A stretch of 6,130 bases of DNA from Ilumatobacteraceae bacterium (GTDB lineage: Bacteria; Actinomycetota; Acidimicrobiia; Acidimicrobiales; Ilumatobacteraceae): contig JALOLG010000105.1 in the NCBI GenBank assembly GCA_025456105.1, positions 1 to 6,130 of the forward strand, written 5' to 3'. Shown one piece after another: positions 1 through 5,846 of the stretch (its first letter is position 1; each line of letters starts with the position of its first letter). A program made the position numbers and the translations under genes. A model generated the notes under the pieces. That model saw only the letters and a program-made list of their open reading frames with translations. It was not told where the DNA came from and searched no databases.

Positions 1-119
1 CCCACAGCCCGAGCGGCGTGCTCGGCGACCCGGCGACGGCCGACGCGGCGACCGGACGTGCGCTGCTCGCCCGTCTCGTCGACGACCTCGTGGCCGCCGT
101 CGACCGGTGGGCCCCATGA
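1..119 (+). CDS. mftE: MftE C-terminus (creatininase-family mycofactocin peptidase), partial
   Basis: Only the last 38 residues are visible, read from base 3 to the TGA at 117-119; the start lies left of the window. The segment contains SPSGVLGDPATAD followed by an amphipathic helix ending in DRWAP. The G-V-x-G-D-P signature followed by a C-terminal helix is typical of the creatininase family. MftE is the family member that cleaves the modified MftA peptide and releases the C-terminal Val-Tyr-derived premycofactocin core (established for mycobacterial MftE). The metal ligands are upstream and cannot be checked. The assignment rests mainly on the next gene being a clear MftF, since mftE-mftF is a standard order. 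The stop codon overlaps the mftF start (ATGA), implying translational coupling. An ordinary creatininase or creatinine amidohydrolase is the alternative and is less likely here. Confidence 0.8.
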   Translation, partial: HSPSGVLGDPATADAATGRALLARLVDDLVAAVDRWAP

Positions 120-1399
120 GGTTCCGGCTCGACCCCTCCGTCGAGCGCCACGACCGCACGGTGCTCGGCGGCTCGCCCCTCACCGTGCTGCGGCTCACCG
201 CCGCAGGTGCCGGTGTGCTCGACCGCGTCGCCGCCGGCGACGACGTGCCGCTCGGCGCGCTCGTGCGCCGACTGCTCGACCTCGGCGTGATCCACCCCGT
301 CACCTCCGTCGGCGACGGCGGTGCCACCACCGCGGCCGACGTCACGGTCGTGATGCCGGTGCTGGGCGCGGCCCCGCCCGTGGTCCCCGCGGGCACGATC
401 CTCGTCGACGACGGATCGACCCCGCCGATCCCCGATGCGACGGTGCGCTCCCCGACCCCGCTCGGTCCCGGGCCGGCGCGGATGCGGGGTCTCGAGCTGG
501 TCACCACGCCGCTCGTCGCCTTCGTCGACGCCGACGTGTCGCTGCCCGACGGCTGGCTCGACCACCTGCTGCCCCACTTCGACGATCCCCGCGTCGGCGC
601 GGTCGCGCCGCGCGTGGTCAGCACCCCCGGGGCCACCCTCCTCGCGCGCTACGAGACCCGGCACTCGCCGCTCGACCTCGGTCCCGTGCCGGCGCGGGTG
701 CGGCTCGGCACGCGGGTCGCCTACGTGCCCGCCGCGGTGCTCGTCTGCCGCGTCGCCGCGCTCCGCGAGGTCGGCGGCTTCGACCCCACCCTGCGCTACG
801 GCGAGGACGTCGACCTCGTGTGGCGGCTCGACGCCGCCGGCTGGACCGTGCGCTACGAGCCCGACACCGTGGTGGAGCACGCGCCACGCGCCACGTGGCG
901 CGCCTGGGCCCACCAGCGCATCGGGTACGGCTCGTCGGCCGCGCCCCTCGCCCGCCGTCACCCGGGCGCGCTCACGCCGGTGCGCACCAACGGCTGGACG
1001 GCGACGGCGTGGGCGCTCCTCGTCACCGGCCATCCCCTCGCCGCGGCGGGTCTCGTACTCGCCAGCGCGACGGCGCTCGTCCCCCGCCTCCCGCTCCCGG
1101 CCGCGGTGTCGCTGCGGCTCGCCGTCGGCGGCACGATCCGAGCCGGCACGCCGCTGGCCAGCGCGGTGCGCCGGGTGTGGTGGCCGATCGTGGCCCTCGC
1201 AGCGCTGCGATCGCGTGCGGCCCGGCTGGCGCTGGCGGCGAGCGCGGTCGCCGCCGGCCACCCGCTGCGGCTGGTCGACGACGTGGCCTACTCGATCGGG
1301 GTCTGGCGGGGCGTGCTCCGCGAGCGCGAACCGGGGCCGCTGCTCCCGCGGCTGACGGCCTGGCCGCCACGTGGTGGCGCTACGGTCGCTCGGCGATGA
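116..1399 (+). CDS. mftF: Mycofactocin glycosyltransferase MftF (GT2 family)
   Basis: 427 residues. MftF adds glucose units to the premycofactocin core, giving the oligoglycosylated cofactor (established in mycobacteria). Residues about 20-61 (LTAAGAGVL ... LLDLGVIHP) resemble the PqqD/RRE-like N-terminal segment of the family. The GT-A fold begins near 75 with TVVMPV. VDDGS at 97-101 is the usual nucleotide-sugar loop and DAD at 137-139 is the metal-binding DxD. GGFDPTLRYGEDVDLVWRL at 219-237 carries the catalytic-region ED motif, and YEP...EH follows at 246-254. Hydrophobic stretches at about 295-322 and 353-380 suggest C-terminal membrane association. I chose ATG at 116 because it forms an ATGA overlap with the mftE stop and has GGTGG at 106-110; a GTG at 107 would add only three residues. 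Its own stop overlaps the next start in the same way. The length is slightly short for the family. Confidence 0.92.
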   Translation: MRFRLDPSVERHDRTVLGGSPLTVLRLTAAGAGVLDRVAAGDDVPLGALVRRLLDLGVIHPVTSVGDGGATTAADVTVVMPVLGAAPPVVPAGTILVDDGSTPPIPDATVRSPTPLGPGPARMRGLELVTTPLVAFVDADVSLPDGWLDHLLPHFDDPRVGAVAPRVVSTPGATLLARYETRHSPLDLGPVPARVRLGTRVAYVPAAVLVCRVAALREVGGFDPTLRYGEDVDLVWRLDAAGWTVRYEPDTVVEHAPRATWRAWAHQRIGYGSSAAPLARRHPGALTPVRTNGWTATAWALLVTGHPLAAAGLVLASATALVPRLPLPAAVSLRLAVGGTIRAGTPLASAVRRVWWPIVALAALRSRAARLALAASAVAAGHPLRLVDDVAYSIGVWRGVLREREPGPLLPRLTAWPPRGGATVARR

Positions 1400-2322
1400 C
1401 GCTCCGGCTGGTGGTCGACGAGGGGGCGTGGCGCCGGCACGTGCAGTCGGTCGTCGACGTCGTCCCGCGGCTGGTGCCGGTCGTCAAGGGCAACGGCTAC
1501 GGGTTCGGGCGCACCTGGCTGGCGGCCGAGGCGGCGCGCTTCGCCGACGTGGTCGCGGTGGGCACCGCGCACGAGCTGCGCGGGCTGCCCAGCGGCCTCG
1601 GTCGCGTGGTCCTCACCCCCACCCTCGAGGTGCCCGACGACGAGGTCCTCGACGGTGCGATCCTGACCGTCGGCGCACCCGAGCACGTGACCGCGCTCAC
1701 ACCGGGGCGGCAGGTGCTGGTGAAGCTGCGCACGTCGATGGGTCGCTACGGGCGCGGCCCCGAGCTGATCGAGCAGGCGCTCCACCACGGCCTCGACGTC
1801 GTCGGTGTCTCGCTCCACCCGCCGCTCGTGGGCGACGCGGCCACGCACGCCGCGGAGATCACGGACCTCGTCGCCGCCATCGACCCGGCCCTCGAGGTGT
1901 GGGTGAGCCACCTCGACCCGGCCACGTTCGCGACCCTGCCCGGCCCCCACCGCTACCGGCTGCGGCTCGGCACCCAGCTGTGGCACGGCGACAAGTCGAT
2001 GCTGCGGCTGGAGGCCACGGTGCTCGACGTCCGAGCGGTCCGCGCCGGCGAGCACGTGGGCTACCGCGGCGTCGAGGTGCCCGTCGCCGGCACGCTCGTG
2101 CTCGTCGCCGCCGGTTCCGCCCACGGCGTGCAGCCCCTGCCCGGCGGGCTGTCGCCGTTCCACTTCGGGCAGCGTCGGATCGACCTGGTCGAGGCGCCGC
2201 ACATGCACACGTCGATGCTGCTCGTGCCGGCGGGCCTCGGCCCGGTGCCCGACATCGGCGATCGCGTCGACGTGCAGCGACCGCTCACCACGACGTGGGT
2301 CGACGAGGTGGTCTGGCGCTGA
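1396..2322 (+). CDS. Short alanine-racemase-like PLP protein coupled to mftF
   Basis: 308 residues, against roughly 370-390 for classical alanine racemase. VVKGNGYGFG at 29-38 matches the PLP-lysine motif (K31). TSMGRYG at 113-119 keeps the substrate-carboxylate arginine (R117). LRLGTQLWHG at 189-198 matches the RxGixxYG segment whose arginine contacts the PLP ring nitrogen (R190). HVGYRG at 220-225 places Y223 at the catalytic tyrosine Y265 of the Geobacillus enzyme. The segment that is normally GYADG reads GSAHG (S241 for Tyr), and the CMD triad region reads HMH (269-271). The PLP lysine and fold type III barrel are therefore supported, but the second-subunit substrate gate is changed, so amino-acid specificity is open. 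ATG at 1396 overlaps the mftF stop (ATGA). The reading frame stays open leftwards through mftF, but that part is antisense-quality protein and is not a fusion. The product could act on an amino acid for the cell wall or on a mycofactocin intermediate; the sequence does not decide. Cytosolic, with no signal peptide. Confidence 0.85.
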   Translation: MTLRLVVDEGAWRRHVQSVVDVVPRLVPVVKGNGYGFGRTWLAAEAARFADVVAVGTAHELRGLPSGLGRVVLTPTLEVPDDEVLDGAILTVGAPEHVTALTPGRQVLVKLRTSMGRYGRGPELIEQALHHGLDVVGVSLHPPLVGDAATHAAEITDLVAAIDPALEVWVSHLDPATFATLPGPHRYRLRLGTQLWHGDKSMLRLEATVLDVRAVRAGEHVGYRGVEVPVAGTLVLVAAGSAHGVQPLPGGLSPFHFGQRRIDLVEAPHMHTSMLLVPAGLGPVPDIGDRVDVQRPLTTTWVDEVVWR

Positions 2323-2337
2323 GCCCGCTCAGCCGCC
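2315..2337. terminator. Bidirectional hairpin between convergent genes
   Basis: GCTGAGC (2318-2324) and GCTCAGC (2327-2333) are perfect inverted arms separated by CC. GGC (2315-2317) pairs with GCC (2335-2337) across one bulged C at 2334, giving about 9-10 pairs around a very tight loop. It contains the TGA of the racemase-like gene (2320-2322) and, on the other strand, the TGA of the ROK kinase (2329-2331). There is no U-tract on either side, so it is not a canonical intrinsic terminator. It could still act as a bidirectional pause or terminator, as proposed for U-less hairpins in actinobacteria. Confidence 0.45.
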
Positions 2338-3219
2338 CCGACGCAGCCCGCGGATGGCCACGGCACCGGCGCCGATGAGCGGGCCGCGGTCGCCGAGCTT
2401 CACCGGCGTGATGCGCGGGCTGCGGCCGGTGGCTCGGCTGTGGGCGTCGGCCTCGTCCTGGGCGGCGTTGAAGAACGTCGCCGCGAACCCGAGCGCCACG
2501 CTGCCGCCGACCACCACGAGATCGAGGTCGAGCGCCGACGACAAGGTGGCGACGGCGCGTCCCACCAGCCGACCCGTGCGCTGCATGATCTCGTAGGTGG
2601 GCTCCGACGGGGAGCGGCCCGTGATCGCCTCGATGGCCGAGCCCGACGCCTCGGCCTCGAGGCACCCGCGGGCGCCGCAGCCGCACCGGCGGCCACCCGG
2701 CTCCACGATGATGTGCCCCACGTGGCCGGCGTTGCCGGACTCGCCGTCGAGCAGCTTGCCGTCGACGACGATCCCGCCGCCCACACCCGTCGACACCGTG
2801 ATCGCGCAGAAGCTGGTGGCACCGCGCGCCGCACCGAGCCACCCCTCCGCGAGGGCCAGCGCCTTGGCGTCGAGGTCGCCGTGGACGGGCAGGCCCGTGA
2901 GGTCGGCCAGCCGCCCCCGGAGCGGGAAGCCCCGCCAGCCCGCGATGTTGACGGGCGACACCGTCTCGCAGCCGTGGGTGACCGGGCCGGCGCTCCCGAT
3001 GCCGACCGCGCGCACGCGGACCCGGTGATGGGTGCGGGCCTGCTCGAGCTGCTGGGTGACCACGGATGTGAGCAGCTCGAACAGCGTGCTCGCCCCGGCG
3101 TCGCGCTCGATGAGCACCTTCGAGCGGTCGAGCAGGTCGCCGCGCAAGGTGACCAGCCCGGCGGCGAACTTGGTGGCACCGATGTCGACGGCGAGCACGA
3201 CCTCGTCGACGGATGCCAC
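2329..3219 (-). CDS. ROK-family sugar kinase (glucokinase-like, altered sugar pocket)
   Basis: 296 residues from GTG at 3219. ROK kinases phosphorylate hexoses or related sugars with ATP or polyphosphate in the cytosol. Domains in order: phosphate loop AVDIGATK at 10-17; GIGSAGPV at 73-80; SPVNIAGWRGFPL at 88-100; catalytic Asp D117 in DLDAK; glycine-rich STGVGGG at 143-149; zinc site H169, C179, C181 and C186 in the GH-(9)-CxCGxxGCxE pattern, ending at E188. There is no N-terminal helix-turn-helix, so it is an enzyme and not a ROK repressor. Two substrate positions deviate: the usual Asn before the catalytic Asp is L116, and the Glu of the usual GExGH is H166. Glucose specificity is therefore uncertain. 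The frame is open upstream to 3669, but that extension lies antisense to the secreted-protein gene. Alternative starts are GTG 3237 and ATG 3261. GTG 3219 is favoured because TAGCCT lies seven bases upstream, suggesting a leaderless mRNA. Confidence 0.9.
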   Translation of the reverse strand: MASVDEVVLAVDIGATKFAAGLVTLRGDLLDRSKVLIERDAGASTLFELLTSVVTQQLEQARTHHRVRVRAVGIGSAGPVTHGCETVSPVNIAGWRGFPLRGRLADLTGLPVHGDLDAKALALAEGWLGAARGATSFCAITVSTGVGGGIVVDGKLLDGESGNAGHVGHIIVEPGGRRCGCGARGCLEAEASGSAIEAITGRSPSEPTYEIMQRTGRLVGRAVATLSSALDLDLVVVGGSVALGFAATFFNAAQDEADAHSRATGRSPRITPVKLGDRGPLIGAGAVAIRGLRRGG

Positions 3220-3226
3220 GATGGCG

Positions 3227-3232
3227 AGGCTA
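3227..3232 (-). promoter_or_regulatory. Possible -10 element for leaderless ROK kinase transcript
   Basis: On the minus strand TAGCCT (3232 to 3227) fits the TANNNT -10 consensus. It is followed by seven bases (CGCCATC) and then GTG at 3219. That spacing would put the transcription start on or next to the start codon, a leaderless arrangement common in actinobacteria. No convincing -35 box is visible, and no Shine-Dalgarno sequence precedes GTG 3219, which agrees with the leaderless reading. This is an inference from spacing only. Confidence 0.4.
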
Positions 3233-3240
3233 TCCACCGC

Positions 3241-3246
3241 TACGCT
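3241..3246 (+). promoter_or_regulatory. Possible -10 element for the secreted-protein gene
   Basis: TACGCT matches TANNNT and lies 28 bases before the ATG at 3275, giving a predicted leader of about 20 bases. It lies only 8 bases from the minus-strand -10 candidate, so the two divergent promoters would overlap and could compete or share a regulator. No clear -35 box is seen at the expected distance. Confidence 0.35.
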
Positions 3247-3263
3247 GGCGCCCCGTTCCATCG

Positions 3264-3268
3264 GGTGG
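3264..3268 (+). promoter_or_regulatory. Ribosome binding site fixing the start at 3275
   Basis: GGTGG, a one-mismatch GGAGG, lies 6 bases before ATG 3275. Together with the signal peptide that starts exactly there, it supports this start over the longer frame that opens at 3032 and would overlap the ROK kinase. Confidence 0.55.
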
Positions 3269-3274
3269 CGAACG

Positions 3275-4912
3275 ATGACGAACAAGCTCCTCCCCCTCCT
3301 CGGTCTGGCGCTCGCCGTCCTCGTCGCGCCCGCCGTCGTCGCGGCGCAGGAGTCGACCACCACGGTCCCCGACTCCACGTCCACCACCACCACGACCACG
3401 ACCACGACCACCACCGAGCCGTCGTCGTCCACCAGCTCCACCGTCCCCACGAGCTCCACGAGCTCGACGACGTCCACCACCGCACCCGACGCGAGCGGCA
3501 CGACGTCGACCACCGTGGAGCCCTCCGCCGACACCACGAGCACCACGAGCACCGTCCCGGTGGAGTCGACCACCACGACCACCCTGGTCGACGTGCCCCC
3601 GCTGATCGTGCGCCCCGACCGGATCGAGTACATCCTCGCCACGATCCGCTGGATGGAGTCGCGCAGCACCTACGACATCCCACCCAACAAGGGCCGGGCG
3701 TCGGGCGCGTACCAGTACATCCCGAGCACGTGGGCCAACTACGCCGGCTACCCGCAGGCGTACCTCGCGCCGCCATGGGTGCAGGACGAGCGCGCCGCCG
3801 CCGACGTCGATGCGATCCTGCGGCGCTTCGGCAACGACGTCACCAAGGTCCCGGTCGTCTGGTACTACCCGCGGGCCCTCACCGACCCGGCGCTGCTCGA
3901 CGTGGTGCCCAAGCCGGAGGCGGGCAACCGGCTCACGGTCCGCGAGTACCAGATCCGGTGGCTCGACGCGCTCGCGTTCATCTCGAGCCAGCCGCTGCCC
4001 GAGCGCCTGGGCGTGCTCCCGGTGGGGCTCGACGCGCTGTCCGGCGCCCCGCCGAGCATCCCGATCGCGGCCGACCTGTCGATGCAGCTGGCGTTCCCGG
4101 TGCTCGGACCCGTCACCGTCGCACCGCCCCGGCCGTGCTCGTTCGACGAGCTCGACGACCCGGCGCTCCCCCCGTGCAGCGACCCGCAGCCGGTGCTCGT
4201 GTACGGGCGCCAGCTCCAGCCCGTGCTCGCGGCGGCCGACGGGGTGGTGTCGGCGGTCGACCTGGCCGACGCCCGCACGGGCACCGTGCGGGTCACCATC
4301 ACCGACACGCTCGGCAACCAGTTCCGCTACTCGGGGCTCAACGACGACACGCCCGGCACCGACGACGGTCTCGCCCCCGCCCCGCTGCGGGTGAGCGGCC
4401 TGGCCGAGGTGGGTGCGAGCGTGCGCGCGGGGCAGGTGATCGGCTTCCTCGGCAACAGCGACCTCGCCGACCGCGAGCCGGGCGACACCTACGCCCGACT
4501 GCGGCTCGAGATCACCGGACCCGACGGCACGCCGGTCGACGCCCAGGGCCCGGTGGTGGCTGCGATGTTCCGCCAGAGCTGCTCGGTGGGCATCGGGCCG
4601 TGGTCGGTGCCGCCCCACCCCGCCACCGCCGACGCTCCGCTCGAGACGCTGCTCGTGGGCGCCGGCGACGACGCCGGCGGGTGGGCGATCGGGCCCACCG
4701 GCCAGGTCACCGCCATCGGGCAGGCCGCGCTGGTGCACCCGAGCGAGCGGTGCGAGTGGGCGCCGCCCGAGCCCTACGGCCCGGGCGCCGCGGGCAACAC
4801 CGTGCTGCCGGAGGGGTTCGTCGAGGAGATCGTCGTGCCCACCGAGGTGTGGATCGACGCCATCCTCGACAGCGCCGAGCTCACACTCGCCGGGCTGTCT
4901 CGACCAGGTTGA
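3275..4912 (+). CDS. Secreted transglycosylase-like protein with degenerate M23/LytM domain
   Basis: 545 residues. A signal peptide covers about 1-24 (basic N-terminus, LLPLLGLALAVLV core, cleavage probably after VAA). Residues 27-103 are a Thr/Ser linker with a run of eleven Thr at 37-47, probably a flexible wall-spanning and perhaps glycosylated spacer. Residues about 114-260 look like a lysozyme/SLT-type transglycosylase: WMESR with candidate catalytic E128, then GRASGAYQYIPSTWANY at 140-156. Residues about 270-415 follow the M23 layout: FPV at 274-276, AADGVV before the beta core, FRYSGLN at 350-356, GQVIGFLGNSD, then YARLRLEI at 406-413. Where active M23 enzymes have HxxxD, H and HxH, this one has no histidines; RLR (408-410) replaces HxH. 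The domain therefore cannot bind zinc in the usual way and may bind peptidoglycan or regulate another hydrolase, as EnvC/NlpD do. Its only four cysteines (288, 301, 436, 493) could form two disulfides. It is probably a cell-wall remodelling factor. The 3' end overlaps the convergent oxygenase gene by 32 bases. Confidence 0.85.
   Translation: MTNKLLPLLGLALAVLVAPAVVAAQESTTTVPDSTSTTTTTTTTTTTEPSSSTSSTVPTSSTSSTTSTTAPDASGTTSTTVEPSADTTSTTSTVPVESTTTTTLVDVPPLIVRPDRIEYILATIRWMESRSTYDIPPNKGRASGAYQYIPSTWANYAGYPQAYLAPPWVQDERAAADVDAILRRFGNDVTKVPVVWYYPRALTDPALLDVVPKPEAGNRLTVREYQIRWLDALAFISSQPLPERLGVLPVGLDALSGAPPSIPIAADLSMQLAFPVLGPVTVAPPRPCSFDELDDPALPPCSDPQPVLVYGRQLQPVLAAADGVVSAVDLADARTGTVRVTITDTLGNQFRYSGLNDDTPGTDDGLAPAPLRVSGLAEVGASVRAGQVIGFLGNSDLADREPGDTYARLRLEITGPDGTPVDAQGPVVAAMFRQSCSVGIGPWSVPPHPATADAPLETLLVGAGDDAGGWAIGPTGQVTAIGQAALVHPSERCEWAPPEPYGPGAAGNTVLPEGFVEEIVVPTEVWIDAILDSAELTLAGLSRPG
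3353..3583 (+). repeat. Low-complexity Thr/Ser codon tract
   Basis: Near-continuous ACC/ACG/TCC/TCG codons encode residues 27-103 of the secreted protein. The densest part, about 3380-3412, alternates ACC and ACG with 3- and 6-base periodicity, so it is prone to slippage and length variation. Other frames of this tract read as poly-His/Asp or poly-Val and are not genes. Confidence 0.85.
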
Positions 4913-5846
4913 TCTGGTACAGCACCTCGTCGAGCGCGTCGGCCGCCGTGATGGCGCTGAACCGCTGCGGGTGCTCGGGCGTGCAGCAGCTCGGCACCGG
5001 CGCGAGCACCGTCCACGGCCGCGGGTGGCAGAACTGCACGACGCTGTAGCGCTCGCCCTCGTAGCCGGGGGCTGCGACCACGCGGTGCCACCCGATCGGG
5101 ATCAGACCGTTCGTGAGGCGCTCGAGCATGATCCCGGTGTTGATGATGACCTGCCCCTCGGGGGCCACCGCGTCGACCCAGTCGTCGCCCACCTTCACCT
5201 GCAGGCCCGGCGCCGTGGCGCGCGGCAGCGCCGTGATGAGGTTGATGTCGCCGTGCTCGGCCGCCCACACGTGGCCGTCGGCGGGCACCTCGCGCATCGA
5301 GGGGTAGCGGATCGCCCGGGTGAGGGTGGGCCCGTCGGCGACCATGTCGTCGAAGAACGTCTCGTGGCAGCCGATCCCCTCGGCGATCACGCGCAGGAAG
5401 CGGCGCTGGAGGTCGGCGATCGTGTCGTGGAACCGGTACAGCACCTCGGTGATGCCGGGCACCGCGTCCTCGGGCAGCACCTGATCGGGGTAGGCGGTGG
5501 GGAACTTCGCCTTGAGCGGGTGGCCCGACGGGATGGGCGACGCCCAGTTGAGCATCTCCTTCCAGTCCGGGTGGTCGCTCGACGCCGCGGTCTCGACGAG
5601 CAGGCCGGTGTAGCCCGTCTGGCCGTGCGCGCCCGGCGCCACCGACCGCTGCTTCACCTCCGGCGGCATCTCGAAGAACTCGCGCAGCATGCCGTAGGTC
5701 GTGTCGAGGAGGTCCTCGGAGAGGTCGTGGCGGGTGTACACGAAGCCCGTGGCCAGACTGCGGCGCACGCCGTCGACGACGGCGCGGCGCTGCTCGGACG
5801 AGCCGCGCTCGAAGGCCAGCAGGTCGACGTCGAGGATGTCGCTCAC
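4881..5846 (-). CDS. Isopenicillin N synthase-family 2-oxoglutarate/Fe(II) oxygenase
   Basis: 321 residues, a complete member of the non-haem iron oxygenase family. The N-terminal cap covers about 5-110 (GFVYTRHDLSEDLLD at 34-48, then FFEMPPEVKQ at 57-66). The double-stranded beta-helix carries the facial triad H198 and D200 in EHGDIN, and H254 in GWHRVV. R266-x-S268 in ERYSVV is the 2-oxoglutarate carboxylate motif, and GLQV at 214-217 is the usual strand between the halves. All ligands are present, so an active cytosolic oxygenase is expected; the substrate cannot be read from the sequence. The RxS motif favours 2-oxoglutarate use over a cofactor-free IPNS-type reaction, although IPNS and ACC oxidase also keep it. 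The start is GTG at 5846, forming a GTGA overlap with the stop of the upstream PLP enzyme, so the two are coupled and may share a pathway. The tail overlaps the convergent secreted-protein gene by 32 bases. Confidence 0.92.
   Translation of the reverse strand: MSDILDVDLLAFERGSSEQRRAVVDGVRRSLATGFVYTRHDLSEDLLDTTYGMLREFFEMPPEVKQRSVAPGAHGQTGYTGLLVETAASSDHPDWKEMLNWASPIPSGHPLKAKFPTAYPDQVLPEDAVPGITEVLYRFHDTIADLQRRFLRVIAEGIGCHETFFDDMVADGPTLTRAIRYPSMREVPADGHVWAAEHGDINLITALPRATAPGLQVKVGDDWVDAVAPEGQVIINTGIMLERLTNGLIPIGWHRVVAAPGYEGERYSVVQFCHPRPWTVLAPVPSCCTPEHPQRFSAITAADALDEVLYQINLVETARRV
4903..4918. terminator. Weak hairpin at the convergent overlap
   Basis: ACCAG (4903-4907) and CTGGT (4914-4918) are inverted. 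A G-T wobble (4908/4913) extends the stem to six pairs with loop TTGA, which contains most of the stop codon of the secreted-protein gene. There is no U-tract and the stem is short, so its role as terminator is doubtful. Confidence 0.25.

Noticed and set aside
58..1395. Open frame running through mftF and continuous with the racemase-like gene, suggesting a 754-residue fusion
   Set aside because: The upstream part is Arg/Ala/Pro-rich shadow translation of mftF in another frame, with no domain. The racemase homology begins just after ATG 1396, which also forms the ATGA overlap.
3032..3274. Upstream extension of the secreted-protein frame
   Set aside because: It lies antisense to the ROK kinase. 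The signal peptide and GGTGG ribosome binding site fix the start at 3275.
3353..3583. Triplet-periodic tract as a possible CRISPR array or tandem-repeat element
   Set aside because: There are no repeat-spacer units; the periodicity is that of Thr and Ser codons in an in-frame linker.
3220..3669. N-terminal extension of the ROK kinase to 3669
   Set aside because: It is antisense to the signal peptide and Thr linker of the secreted protein and translates as poly-Val. ROK homology starts at VLAVDIGATK just after GTG 3219.
4082..4515. Calling the C-terminal domain an active M23 zinc endopeptidase
   Set aside because: All metal-binding histidine and aspartate positions are replaced, for example RLR in place of HxH.
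3230..4738. 502-codon minus-strand frame opposite the secreted protein
   Set aside because: Low-complexity Gly/Arg/Val shadow of a supported gene, with no recognisable domain or start signal.
2440..5049. 869-codon plus-strand open frame across the ROK kinase and secreted-protein genes
   Set aside because: It crosses two well-supported genes and reads as Arg/Gly/His-rich low-complexity sequence, a normal effect of very high GC with few stop codons.
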